NCBI GenBank assembly: GCA_963556195.1
Contig: OY744520.1
Location: forward strand, 147,501-211,500
Reading direction: 5' to 3'
Length of the DNA stretch: 64,000 nt
Origin: Sepiola atlantica
Lineage: Eukaryota > Mollusca > Cephalopoda > Sepiida > Sepiolidae
Part shown: positions 20,662-32,039 of the stretch, one piece after another
How the letters are laid out: each line of letters opens with the position of its first letter
How positions within the stretch are numbered: position 1 is the first letter of the stretch
Position numbers and translations under genes: made by a program
Notes under the pieces: generated by a model
Told to the model about the DNA's origin: nothing
Databases searched by the model: none
The model's input: only the letters and a program-made list of their open reading frames with translations

Positions 20662-22789
20662 ATATCGGGTTGAGCCAACTACAACTATAAGCATAATGCA
20701 AAGCTCTTTGTAAATAAACAAAGGGCTGACAATGTTTATATAAAACATTGAGATCATAGTCAAGTGGTCAAAATCAGTGGTAATAATAATGACTACACAC
20801 ATAAAAATAGGTTTAAAGTAGGTACGTGCAAAATCAATGGCCGATTCCCAAAATGTAAAAACATTTTGACCCCCCCCCCTTCACTTAAAAATCACTAAAA
20901 TTCAGGAAATCAACCAATTTTAATTAAATATACAATATTTATTAATCAACAACCACGGAATATAATGAAACCATTTTTTTTTAAAATCTTAGTGAAAATA
21001 TATTATTTTTTTAAAACAAAATACACCTTTACTAAAGTTATATTTTTATATATTAATAAAAAAATGCATTTTTTTGTTGTTTTTTCATGAAAATAAAGCA
21101 TTGTAGATGTTAACAATTAAAAAAATTAATTTTTTTTATATATTACGAAAAAGGCCCCTAAATACCGTGTTAACAAAATCACTATAATTCGAAGAACAAT
21201 TAATTTTTAAAATTAGCGATATTATTATTGTTTAATCAATATTTTCACGCAAAAATAATATAATTACAAAAAATATTTCATGTGATAATGATTAGAGTTT
21301 CTGGAAAAATAAAAAATGCGACATAATTATATTTCCCTTTCAAATTGACAAATTTGAGGCCCAGGAACTTAACTAAAAAAAGAATTTTAAAAATTGGATA
21401 ATTTCTACTAACGATTCCCTTTGATTGGTATGGTAGCCCCGTTCTGTAATTATCAGCTGGGATTAGCCTTCCAATAAGCACTCACTTTTACACCGCCCTC
21501 CAAATTTTTATTTTTAGAGATTCAACAATTTCGTTAATTTCAAAATTCATCGTCAATTATTTGGAAAGATTTGTATTTTTTCATTAATAAATATTTAATT
21601 AATTAATAAATAAAGAGAATTCAAACATGACATTTTCTTTCAAAATTGAATTCTGTTTATCAGTAAATAACTATTTTAACTTTTTTATAATGAATTAATT
21701 GACTTAAATCTACTTTTTCACGCTTAAAATAAAAAAATACACTTTATTTTAAAAAGAATCAATGTAATTTATCGTTACGACACATTAAGAATAAATCGAG
21801 TAACTAAATCATCTAAAAATAAATGATAAAATTGACGCAGTTCGTAACGTAAAAATAATTTTTAACATTAAAAAAAAGTTTTATTTCAAATTCTAAGGAA
21901 AAAACATTGGTAAACAGACGTCATCAATAATTTCAGAGTATTACTAAATTAAAAACTAATACCAAGTTAAATATGAACCTTTTTAGTTAATAATAAAATA
22001 AGATTTTAATTGTGTACACTCACAAATATTTTAATTAAATAAACATTTCCTTTTTTATTATAACTTAATAAGGGTACTTAAATTTGTTTATAACCTTAAA
22101 AAATAAAGAAATTAATGGATAATAATTTATATAAACTATTACAAAACCATTTTTATATGATAAATTATGACATTTTGATCTTCCATATATTTTGCATAGC
22201 GATAGTCAATTGGTAAAGAAAGTCGTTTGCCGATTATGTGGAGCCGGATTTGACTCATTTATGACTTTTGAGGGATAATTTTTCGAATTTTTAGTAAAAT
22301 GTGGGAATTTTTTTAAAAATTCAGTATCTTATTATTACTTTAATTTAATAATTATCTTTTAAATAGTTCCCCAACACTTATATTTATCTTTCAAGGGATT
22401 TTTACAAGTAATTTTTTCAAATTTTTAGATTCACTAAATTTTTAGGTTTTTCAGCCGCCGTGATTACATATTTCATTATAATTTATTTTTCAAACGTAAA
22501 TATGCAGTTTTGTTCGTTTAGAGATTAAGTTTAGGCTTTTATCTTTCAAACACAATCAAAGTTTACACGGAAACCAATTAAATAATTAATTATAATCCCT
22601 TTTTAATAAGCATAGTCCGTACAAGAAGCGGTGATTTTTGCACATACCTAGTTTAAAGGCTTCTAAAATTCATACCAGAATTGTCTGCAAAGGCTCGTGA
22701 CACAACGGATATAGAGTTAGGGAAAAGTTGTAAGTGTCGACTGCTTCGGGGCTTTCCGAGGTCCTACCGATATAGATAAAACAGTTTTT
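20662..22789. other. very AT-rich gene-free stretch with one weak tRNA-like segment
   Basis: No domain-bearing frame. Bases 22196-22262 (GATAGTCAATTGGTAAAG ... GCCGGATTTGACTC) have the spacing of a degenerate tRNA D-arm and T-arm and could be an old tRNA-derived SINE head, but pairing is poor. A run of C lies at 20871-20878. Confidence 0.4.
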
Positions 22790-23590
22790 TAATAATTCTG
22801 ATTGGATTTGCGTATTTTGAGCCATTATCAACGGCCCTTATATTCCGTTTTAACTTACTAGGTTTGTTTTGAACAAACAAAAAACAAAAACAAAAAAACG
22901 CTTTAAAATAAGTTAAAACACAAAGAAACTTATCCAGGTAGGTAGAAGAGTACATTTATTTTGTTGCATATTTTTCACCCCTTTTTTTATATCGGCGTTT
23001 CACGATTGAAACTTGCTTATAACTTTTTTTTGTTGCTTTTTGACTTAAATAAATAGAGAACAAGTTGTTTGGGATGCTCAGTTTACGTGACTGAGGATTT
23101 TGACAAAAAAAACTCACATCCAAGGAAAAAATTACAGCGCAAGGGAAATAACTCTTTTTTACTTAAAACTGGTGTTCGTTCATTTTTAGTCCCTTAATGT
23201 TTATAAATGTCTCGCCTTAGTTGTCGGAAAAGTACGCGCCGAAATATAATAAAAAAATGTGTATAGGCGATAAATATCCTTTCCTATTGTTTTTTGTTAA
23301 ATATTAGTAAATTTGGAACAATTTCGAGTTAAAATCTAATTAGTTTTACGCATGTAAGCTTAAGAAGAACATGCTTCGCTAATGGAGTCGTCAAAGAAAC
23401 ACTAACGGAATTTGAAAAGTACAAATTTTAAATAACAGTTTTAGCACGTTAAAACACTATACAGATCGAAAGATGTTTTTTTGTTTACGATTAACTAGTC
23501 TACACTTTTACCGAAAAATTAAATTATTGACTTAATTGTAGCAATTAGTGTGAATACTGGCGAACCATCATTTTTTTTGCCGTCATTTTC
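22790..23590 (+). repeat. dispersed repeat family R1, copy 2 (longer)
   Basis: The blocks are the same and in the same order as at 14331-14815, with an additional ~200 bp at about 22933-23137 and shorter additional segments around 23200-23260. No coding capacity. Together with copy 1 it outlines a non-autonomous element of 0.5-0.8 kb, but ends and target duplications are not evident. Confidence 0.8.
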
Positions 23591-23682
23591 CTCCAAAGGG
23601 TGTACAACACAAGTCCTTAAATAGTTACCCAAAACGTTCTTGTTGGGGTTAGGTCAGGTTTTTGTTGTTTGTTGGTCGCACT

Positions 23683-23770
23683 GTACAGGATAATCTCCTA
23701 AACTAATGAACGGATCATTATGAATTTTGGAACATGAGCAAATTATTTTTTACCATTTTTAGAAAAATAC
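23683..23770 (+). repeat. dispersed repeat R2, copy 1
   Basis: CAGGATAATCTCCTAAACTA then ATGAACGGATCATTATGAA is repeated at 42483-42540 with few changes. Family unknown. Confidence 0.7.
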
Positions 23771-23939
23771 TTAAAAAATAAGTTAGACACAAAAATTTTT
23801 TTGGCAATAACCAGAAAGTATTTAAACTTTTTTAAAAACAAATATCATTTTATATACGCAGTAATAATATACAGTGATTTACCATTGTTTGTACCAATCG
23901 AGTGATAAATAATTCAAGTAGAAAAATATTCAGAGAAAA

Positions 23940-25562
23940 ACATCGGAGCCGAACTACTCCATAAAGACAATTTAGGGGGCACACAAGCCATTGCTCATGC
24001 GAGCAGAGGTGTAATCTCGGCTGAGAAAAACTATAGCCAGACCGAGAAGGAAAGTTTATCCATCATTTTCGGAATTAAAAGATGTCACAAATTCATCCAT
24101 GGCCGTAAATGTATTTTACAGACGGATCATCGTCCATTACATTCGATTTTTGTATCAAAGAAAGGAATCCCAGTTCATACAGCAAATAAATTACAGCGAT
24201 GGGGCACTATTCTGCAAAATTATGACTTCAAACTGGAATATATTCCTTCAAAGAAGTTAGGCCATGTGGACGGCTTGTGCCGATTAATTCCGAAATATTG
24301 TGAACCAATAGAAGATACGGTAATTGCATCACTCAAAGCTGAAAGTGAAATAAAAGAAGTACTGGTAAGCATCGTCCGCGAACTCTCAGTGACTGCACAA
24401 GAAATACAAATAAAATCTAAAAGTGATTATTTTATTAAAAACATGATGGATAAAGTGAAGTGCAAACAAAGGGGAAATATAAATTTGCCGGTAAGCAATA
24501 ACTATTCAATTTGTGACGAAATTTTAATGTACGCCAAGCGAGTCGGGATACCAATTGGTACTACAAAAGAGACTGTTAAATGTGGTCACCCAGGAATGTA
24601 CAAAATGAAATCGCTTATGCGTTCATACGTTTTTTGGCCAGGTATGACCCAGGACATTAAGAGCTGTAGAGGTTGTGCACCACCAATAATGACAGCATCA
24701 TGACCGAAAGTTGACACGCCATAGTCTAGACTACATCTACATTTTGCTGGATGGCTAAATGATGCATATTATTTGATTGTGGTAGACAGTATAACAAAAT
24801 GGCCATAGATTCTGAAATGCAAAAACTCCAACATCTGCCATAACAATATATTTTTTGCCAGGTTTGGATTACCTGATGACATTGTCACGGATAATGGGAC
24901 CTAATTCACCTCAGGAGAGTTTAACATGTTTTGCAAAGACTTTGGGGTTATTACTACACCTGCTTACCACCCGAGAAGAAACGGCAGGGAGAAAGGTTTG
25001 TAGATACCTTCAAAAGTGCTTTAAGAAAAGCTGGAGGTGAAGTAAACGATGAGTAGAAGATCCAACAATTTTTAAGGTTTTACAGGGTGCCACCGAACAG
25101 AAACATTGCGGCAAACATGTCACCGGTGGATATGATGTTCGCAATAAAATTAAAACCATTTTTGACAAATTTTTGCCAGTGAAGAAAAAAACATTTTAAA
25201 AACACGGATGGTAAGACCAGGCATTTTAGTGTTGGTGAAAAAGTAATTTTCAAGAATTACAGAAAGTGTAAAATGTTCTGGAAAGACGGTATCGTCACCA
25301 GGAGCATCGGACACCTGATATACATGGTTCGGGGTCCGAAATGGGAAAACAAGCGTCATGCAAATCAGTTGAGACGCAGATACGTGGAAACACAAACTTC
25401 ACATGAAGAACCCATAGAAGTACTTTACGATGTTTTTGATGTACCGATTCCTGAAAATTTTACTCCTGCTACTGAAGTAAGACGTTCAACGAAAAGAAAC
25501 ACAAATTCAATAGAACGTCTAGAGATTGACCCAGAGAGGAAAAATATATATTTCCAGAAATA
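23940..25562 (+). pseudogene. Gypsy-type retrotransposon pol: RNase H and integrase, frameshifted
   Basis: It begins inside RNase H: IGAELLHKDN, AHASRGVISAEKNYSQTEKE, FIHGRKCILQTDHRPLH and FKLEYIPSKKLGHVDGLCR (23940-24290). Integrase follows: a zinc-binding part with CGHPGMYKMKSLMRSYVFWP (24590s), then core pieces ending in DDIVTDNG (about 24890) and AYHPRRNGRE. The C-terminal part (25273-25560) holds the tail GPKWENKRHANQLRRRY. RT, protease and gag are absent, so the 5' part was lost. Stops and shifts at 24700-25270 kill the integrase. In life these proteins degrade the RNA template and insert the cDNA. A polypurine tract and LTR follow directly. Confidence 0.8.
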
Positions 25563-25582
25563 AATCAATCTTAAGGGGGAGG

Positions 25583-25801
25583 TGTTGTGAACTGATCCGG
25601 CTTCACCCATAGTGACAGGATGGCTTCGTCAAGTAACTATGAAGTCGACACATTTTCCCTTACCAAGGAGAACCGCTTAGCACGTCTACCTAGAGCCGGT
25701 CATGGCGACCAACTTATTGTAATTAAGTATTCTTAATACAATTCCTTTCAATTCCTGTCTTGGGTTTCTTATTTACTTATTTTTATTCTTACGATATAAC
25801 A
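25583..25801 (+). mobile_element. 3' LTR of the 24-25.8 kb Gypsy element
   Basis: The purine tract AAGGGGGAGG (25573-25582) is followed by TGTTGTGAAC, and the unit ends ACGATATAACA at 25801, giving TG...CA termini and about 219 bp. The 5' LTR is not in the window. The first nine bases match those of the 200-bp solo LTRs at 6227 and 38832, but the interiors differ. Confidence 0.7.
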
Positions 25802-25825
25802 ATATTTAATCTCTGGCTACGTCAT

Positions 25826-26748
25826 AACACTTACTATCACTTCGGATCAAAGTGTACCTAAGAGAAATGTTAATCCACACAACTCATAGACGACAAATTG
25901 GAACCTCACCATTTTATGTAATTTCACGTCATACCCATGATAGATTTAACTTAGCAATGTTACCCTTACATGTATAATTACTCAGGGTCAACTTAACTCC
26001 GGATTTAGTGAACAATGTGATGAACTTACCAAAACTTCAACATCAGGTATCACTGAATATAGTTCCACGCCATACACAGTGGCTAAGTAGTTAACGACGC
26101 AGACTGAGGACCTGGTTGTACACCGGATTCGAATCCAGTTCGTCCCACAAAAACACTTTAATCAAAACCCACACCTGACCTTGTGTCTAACCTCCTGGAG
26201 AGGAGGTAAATAAAATACCCAGAACATATTCTCTTATGAAATTGTATTTTTAAGTTTTAAATGATCTTGTGCTTTTTTGGGTGGATCATTGGATAGCATA
26301 TTTAAATAAAGTTTAAAATAGATGTTATCAGGGACGTGATATATTTTTAGATATTTTATTTGAACTCGCGATTCGTGTCTGTTTTCTGTTTTAATGTTGA
26401 AATGCACTTGCATATTTAAAAAAAATGTTCTTTCAAATAATTTCTTTGTTTCAATGTGATATCATAATGTTTTTATCTCAATGTTTTATCAAAAAGGTTA
26501 TTTTCTTAGTGTTTTATCAAAAATATTTTTCTCTCACTGCTTTATCAAAAAAGATTCTCTGACTGTCTTATCAAAAATTCCTTTTTCGAAAATGATTTTC
26601 TCTCAGTGTTTTATTTCAAAACATCGTGAAGGCATTAGTAATGTTTTTCAAGATGCGTCCATTAAATCTTGACATTTAATGATGAAAATACTATTTACAA
26701 TCTCTATATTTATATAGTTAGATACGTATATATATATATATATATATA
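25826..26748 (+). repeat. repeat Z copy 1 with a TTTATCAAAAA minisatellite, interrupted by ~560 bp
   Basis: Bases 25826-25915 and 26478-26748 match 42066-42450 in order: ACACTTACTATCAC, CCACACAACTCATAGACGA, then GTTTTATCAAAAAGGTTATT with several TTTATCAAAAA units of ~27-30 bp, then AAGATGCGTCCATTAAATCT. The material at 25916-26477 is absent from the other copy and contains a SINE-like unit. Confidence 0.75.
26075..26222 (+). mobile_element. tRNA-derived SINE-like unit, copy 1
   Basis: A-box-like TGGCTAAGTAGTTAACG (about 26080) and B-box GGATTCGAATCC (26124-26135) stand at tRNA-like spacing. They are followed by a body with CCTTGTGTCTAACCTCC and a GAGGAGGTAAATAAAATAC tail. A second copy at 59949-60079 keeps the A-box, body and tail but has lost the B-box. 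SINEs are transcribed by RNA polymerase III and mobilised by a LINE. Confidence 0.7.
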
Positions 26749-26774
26749 ATAAGCTATGCAAATATATTTATGGC

Positions 26775-26831
26775 AATTAAGCTACACAGAAGCCCCAGCG
26801 TTTCATCCCCGGGGGAATCTTCAGGCTAAAA
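26775..26831 (-). ncRNA. hammerhead-ribozyme-like motif downstream of PLE
   Basis: On the minus strand: TTTTAGC, CTGAAGA (26818-26824), TTCCCCCGGGGAT, GAAA, CGC ... GTGT, A, GCTTAA. Stem II pairs TCCC with GGGA. Stem III pairs ACGC with GTGT around a 10-nt loop. Stem I pairs UUUUAGC with GCUUAA (three pairs, a U.U mismatch, then two A-U). The cut would follow the A of GUA (26783). The invariant core positions CUGANGA and GAAA are present. It lies about 310 bp past the GIY-YIG reading of the PLE at 27145-27536, on the same strand, as known for PLE terminal repeats. The weak first pair of stem II is the main flaw. Confidence 0.6.
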
Positions 26832-27144
26832 TGCATGGAGTTATTTTTTTTTTTATTATACACGGCTAGCTAGTTAACCAATCAGATTTTTTATTGTTCT
26901 CTCAGCCAATCAGTGGGCTTCCCACGAATACAGGTGTGGTTAGTGTTACTTCCTATATGCTATTGTATAGTTGTGTCTTCTATAGATTGGCCTATATCTT
27001 GTTTCTTTGTTGTATCAATATAATGAGTGAATTTATTTTAACACGTGGTTCCTTGTATTTCTATTTTAGGTTTTAATTTGTAAATTGTTAGGTTTTTGTT
27101 TAGCTTAGTATTTTTTACTTATTTGTTTATTTATTTATATATCG

Positions 27145-27536
27145 TTAGCCTAAGGTAAATTTATTTCTGTGTAGGCAGCTGTTTGCTATCTCGCTTCTAC
27201 AGTTTAATAGATTTTGGGCGTCTTTAAAGTTTAGCATTTCACATTTTTCATTCAGACATAATCTACACGGGGCGTCTAAGTTTATATTATTTTCTATTGA
27301 ATTATTGGTGAGCGGCCATTTTCTTTGAGCTCCCAATAGTGGTTTGCTACTGCCGTTTTAATTCCACGTTCCCTGTTTTTAAATGTGCTTTTGTGGTCAT
27401 AATATCTAGTTTTCAAATCTAGGAAGATCATACCTACGTAGTACTTTTTGTTATTCAGTCTTTCCTTGGCAAATATTGTGGCTTGGTATACAATACTTAC
27501 GAGCACTGTTGAAGTAAATACTGAAAATTGATACAT
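27145..27536 (-). pseudogene. Penelope-like GIY-YIG nuclease end, one frameshift
   Basis: Minus strand, frame 1: IVYQATI, then KKYYVGM, LKTRYYDHKSTFKNRERG and ANHYWELKENG (27294-27536). Frame 2: CRLCLNEKCEMLNF, then LLNCRSEIANSCLHRNKFTL (27145-27300). This is the order of the PLE nuclease type with a C-x2-C-x-E-K box and a C-x-H-R-N-K-F end. The nuclease nicks target DNA for priming. One frameshift separates the halves, and RT is missing. A TA array lies about 55 bp upstream, and a second PLE reads away on the plus strand beyond it. Confidence 0.8.
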
Positions 27537-27586
27537 AAAAAAATTATATCTCCTTATAAAATGTTATGTGGATACATGAAATAGTA

Positions 27587-27589
<3 letters not shown>

Positions 27590-27650
<61 letters not shown>
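27590..27650. repeat. (TA)n microsatellite between two divergent PLE fragments
   Basis: About 30 TA units. The plus-strand PLE begins at the first base after the array. Confidence 0.95.
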
Positions 27651-27653
<3 letters not shown>

Positions 27654-28075
27654 GGCAGGAATAAATCGGGACAGGAAAATAATCTGGTTTACACCCCTTT
27701 AATATGATGTTAAAAACAAAAATTGATAACAAATTACTACAACTTATAAACAAACACTTCCCATCTGGTAACGCACTTCATAAACTATTTAATAAGAATA
27801 CATTAAAACTATGTTATAGTTGCACATATAACATAGAAAGAATAATGAAAAAACACAACAATAAAATACTTAAAAGGAATGATACTAATAGTGACGACAT
27901 TGAAGGTAATCCAACCACTTACAATTGTAACTGTCAGAGACAGGATGAATGTCGCCTACAAAAGATTGCGTCACCGCATCTATTGTGCTAAAATCTGCAC
28001 TGCTGAAAATCCAGACGATAATAAGTTCTATATAGGAAGCACGTCAATGAGTTTTAAGGATAGTATTACATGAAT
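27651..28075 (+). pseudogene. Penelope-like pol fragment, thumb to GIY-YIG, truncated at both ends
   Basis: RDRKIIWFTPL opens the fragment at 27670, then LLQLINKHFPSGNALHKLFN, LKLCYSCTYNIERIMKKHN, and CNCQRQDECRL (27704-27990). A frame change leads to NKFYIGSTSMSFKD at 28020-28060, where it stops. These are the successive motifs just before and into the GIY-YIG domain in the same PLE type as the minus-strand copy at 27145. A stop or shift also lies at 27693. It starts exactly at the TA array. Confidence 0.75.
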
Positions 28076-28800
28076 AAATTATCTTTTAGAAATAAATAAT
28101 ATAGTAACACTTCGTTGTCCTGATACTTCTAAAAATTGATAAATGAGAAAAAATAATTAGATCGAGCACAATAAGAAAAGCTAAAATCACTCACCTGTTA
28201 CTTATGTCTAGGTGTGAAACTTTAAATTGTAAAATTTAAAGATAGGGAAAAATTACCCAACGTCAGACACGAAACGAGTTTAAACTGCAAACATTTCAAG
28301 GAACACACACTAACCAGACTTTAGATTACGAATAACTACAATCACTTTATTGACTTTTACTTGTTAGTATAAGACATACTAACTTTTACTTCTTTTTTCT
28401 TTTTTTTCTTTCTTTTAAATCTTTTTAAAAATCTTTTTATTTTATAGTTTATTTTATTTTTTATGGATTCATTTTTAAAACTTTTATTATTATTATTTTA
28501 ATTTAAAGATTCTGATGTCTTTATATTTTTGAACTTAAGTAATCTATATTATCCAAAATCACTACACCTTACCCGATATGATTTTGGTACTTCCTCATAG
28601 TTATAACTTGTTTAGATATAGAATTAACTATTATAATTACATACGCTATATTTAATTAGTTTGCTTGCCTTTATAGTACTTATCTTGTAAGATCATTGTA
28701 TTAATACTAGAGCAGGTATAAATGTAAGCAAATTGAACTGAGATAGACAGGAGCAATAATGAATGATATAAGCACTTTAGTTTTAATTATAAAAAATATC
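28076..28800. other. AT-rich stretch, nothing identified
   Basis: No domain-bearing frame and no repeat match noticed. T-rich at 28385-28500. Confidence 0.4.
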
Positions 28801-29622
28801 GATGTTTGTGTACATATGTATGTGTTTGTGTGCATGCATACACATACCTGTATACACATGTGTATGTGTGTGTATTTTGTCTACATCCATATATAATGAT
28901 TCTATGTATATTTATGTTATATGTGTATGTATATGTGCATGTATCTGTAATGGTGTATATGTATATACATGTATGTATGGGTTATGTATGTTATATATGT
29001 ATATATAACGGTATCTATACATATACATATGTAGTGGTGTATATGTATGTATGTGTGTGTATGTGTTCAAGTATTGGTATGTGTGTGTGTTTATATGTAT
29101 GTGTATATATGTGTGTGTGTATATGCGTATGTGTATATATATACATGTGTGTATGTGTATAATTGGATCCAGATATAGGCGTACGTATGTATATGGATAC
29201 TTGAACAAATATCTTATATGTATGGGTATGTTTTTATTTTATTTTTATATTTATTTCGTGTGTACGTATGCGTAGGTTAATGGGATATTTATATGCCTCT
29301 GTGTCTATTTATATATGTACTGTACGAACATGTCCATGTATATGGGTGGGTAGGTATTTTATATAAACATATATAAGGTATATATGTGTATATATGTGTA
29401 TATCCGTGTATAGATATGCGTATATATTTTTGTTTGTTATTTTGTATATGTATATATATGTATGTTTATATATTTTATGTATGTACTTGTGTATCTATTA
29501 ATTTGTGCGCACGTGTGTATTTTATATTATGACCACATATTTATGCTTGAAAATGTATATATGTGTATATATGTGTATATCCGTGTATGGATATATGCGT
29601 ATATATGTGTGTTTGTTATTTT

Positions 29623-29697
<75 letters not shown>
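28800..29697. repeat. TATG/TGTA-rich microsatellite region ending in (TA)n
   Basis: Mixed TGTATG, TGTATA and TGTGTG repeats to 29620, then pure (TA)n at 29624-29697. The frames across it (YICVYV-type) are repeat translation. The Gypsy fragment begins immediately after. Confidence 0.9.
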
Positions 29698-29700
<3 letters not shown>

Positions 29701-31206
29701 GTCTATTTGCAGAGAACAAGCGAATTCCTGCTATGGCAGCTGCCCGGGTTCAGCGTTGGGCCCTATTCTTGGCTGCCTATACTTACAAACTAGAATATCG
29801 AACTGGAGCCCTCAATAGTAATGCGGACTGTTTGAGTCGTCTTCCTCAGGAAAAAGATATATCTAAATCCACTAATGAAATAGATAGACCTTGTGGATGC
29901 TCCAGTGAACGTTGAAGCTGTGAGAGCAGAGACTAGGAAAGATCCGATCTTGAGTCGGGTATACAAATTCACCATGAATGGCTGGAATGGGGTCAGTTGG
30001 AGTGAACAGTTAAATCCCTATTTTAATAAACGGAAGGAACTGACCTGTGAAGATGGCGTGTTACTATGGGGAAGCAGAATTATTATTCCTCCTAAGTTGA
30101 GAGGAAAAGTTCTGCAGCAATTACACCAGACTCATGTAGACATTGTGAGGATGAAAGCATTAGCTAGAAGCTATGTATGGTGGCCAAAACTAGATGAAGA
30201 TATTGAGTGGACCGCCAAGGGGTGTGAAAGTTGTGTGCTAACTCAGAAACAGCCCAACAGAACTCCGATTCATTGTTGGGAATATCCAAGTCAGCTCTGG
30301 GAAAGAATTCACATAGACTATGCTGGTCCAGTTTTTGGACACATGTTTTAATAGTGGTTGATGCCTACTCCAAATGGATGGAGGTTAGCATAATGAAGAC
30401 ATCCACTGCTGCAGCTACCATTGAGAAGTTGAGACTCATGGTTTGCCTCTGCTGGTTGTGAGTGACAACGGCCCTTGTTTCTCCAGTGATGAATTCAGGA
30501 GGTTTTTAGGGGCAAATAGGGTTAAACACATTCACGGCCCATTACCATCCCTCCTCCAACAGCCAGGCTGAACGCAGTGTGCGTACATTCAAGGAAACAA
30601 TGAAGAGGATGGACAAAGACAAAAATATCTCTTGAAACAAAAGTCAACAGATTCCTTTTTAACTACAGGACAGCTCCACACACAGTAACTGGGGTTCCTC
30701 CAGCTGAATTGCTGTTCAAGCGACAATTAAGAACAGCCTTTCATATGTTACAGCCAAACAAGTTTAAGAGCAGGGTGCATAACTACAAAATGGAGAAGGG
30801 TACTAAGATCATGACACCGTGCCGAAATCATGGGGTGAATGATCTAGTCCTTGTGATGAATTTTTGCACTGGTCAACGGTGGCTGGAGGGCATCATTACG
30901 AGGCAGTTTGGTAATGTCAATTTTGAGGTAGAGACCGAGAGAGGAGTTACACGGAGACATTCAGACCAGATCATTAAAAGGACAATTCGGGTCCCAGAGG
31001 AGAATGTGACTGATATGAATGATGCCGCAGAGGACACGGTGACAACCAGTACAAGGGAGTCTACTGAGGAAGAAGGAGTTCCTAAATTATTAAATCAGGA
31101 TGAGGCTGAGGTGGAACCTATAGACTTCAAACAGAAAGCATCGCCTATTCCTCGGAGATCTGAGCGTGTAAGGAGAGCTCCATTTAAGTTAAGAGACTAT
31201 GTTTAA
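29698..31206 (+). pseudogene. Gypsy-type retrotransposon pol: end of RNase H plus integrase, frameshifted
   Basis: End of RNase [21 protein letters not shown] then LEYRTGALNSNADCLSRLP (to 29870). Integrase zinc domain: LHQTHVDIVRMKALARSYVW then CESCVL (H-x3-H and C-x2-C). Core: WERIHIDYAGP (first Asp), then VVSDNGPCFSSDEF after a shift (second Asp, about 30460), and PSSNSQAERSVRTFKE in another frame (catalytic Glu, about 30560-30590). A C-terminal domain of 165 codons is intact (30709-31206), with TGQRWLEGIITRQFGNVNFE and a final RRAPFKLRDYV. All three catalytic acids are still encoded, but frames break at least three times. The 5' half is missing at the TA array. Confidence 0.85.
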
Positions 31207-31229
31207 TGATCCATCTAAGAATGGAGGAA

Positions 31230-31371
31230 TGTAATTTATCAAGTTACATTCATTGGGTGAAGTTTTTGATTGGCCCAGAGGGCGCCTTTGTGTTAATTGT
31301 TGTTGTGTTGATTATAAAAAGAAGAGACTTTAACAGATCGGCACTTGCTTCACTCTTGACACTTAGTGAAT
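31230..31371 (+). mobile_element. start of the 3' LTR of the 30-kb Gypsy element (truncated)
   Basis: AAGAATGGAGGAA precedes TGTAATTTATCAAG at 31230, the expected polypurine tract and LTR start. The LTR is cut at about 31371, where CR1/Jockey-like LINE sequence begins. Confidence 0.6.
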
Positions 31372-32020
31372 GGTGCAGACTTAATAAAGACATTGCAAGG
31401 ACTGCTGCAAAGAAGGTGGGCTCCCTCTACCGTGCTAGTAAACTTCCCACACCTGACATTATCCTATATCTCTACAAAGCAATCATCCGCCAATGAATGT
31501 AGTATTGTTGCCACATATGGGCTGGTGCATCATCCACTACTCTCTCCCTCTTAGACAAGGTCAAAAAAAGTCACCAACCTAATAGGTCCCTCACTATCCA
31601 CCAAACTCTATCCCACCGCCGCAATGTTGCTTCCTCGTGCCTGTTTTACAAGTACTTCAATGGATTGTGCTCTTATGAACTTGCTGCTCTGGTGCCCCCA
31701 CGACGCAAATTCACTAAACCAACCCGACAATCAGCCAAGTCCCATCCATTCACTGTGGAGGTCCCCAGATGCCGAAGAGCTTTCTACTCCAAAAGCTTCT
31801 GCCCTGGTGCTCCTGGACCCTGGAACTCCCTCACTGCTCCCTGTTTTCCTGACGGTACTGACATGCAGAAATTTAGAACTAATGTAAACAGACATCTCGC
31901 TGCACAGTTCCCAATTTAGGTTGACCACCCCATAAAAAACTCTCACCCTTTTTCTCGGTAGTCCTTTACGTCTACAGTGGCTGCCTGCCTTGTTTGGGGT
32001 AAACTATGTTAAAAAAATAT
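31372..32020 (+). pseudogene. CR1/Jockey-like LINE, 3' end
   Basis: Encodes in broken frames DIARTAAKKVGSLYRASKL, CLFYKYFNGLCSYELAALVP, FTVEVPRCRR, and NVNRHLAAQFPI before the stop, then the family 3' end CTTGTTTGGGGTAAACTATG plus A-rich tail. The sequence aligns by eye with 51990-52640. These are the post-RT residues of the LINE pol; no enzymatic domain remains. Confidence 0.8.
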
Positions 32021-32039
32021 TAGCGAAAGTAAAGAGCAC

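Noticed and set aside
22196..22262. Functional tRNA gene
   Set aside because: Arms can be drawn but the acceptor stem and T-loop do not fit; at most an old SINE head.
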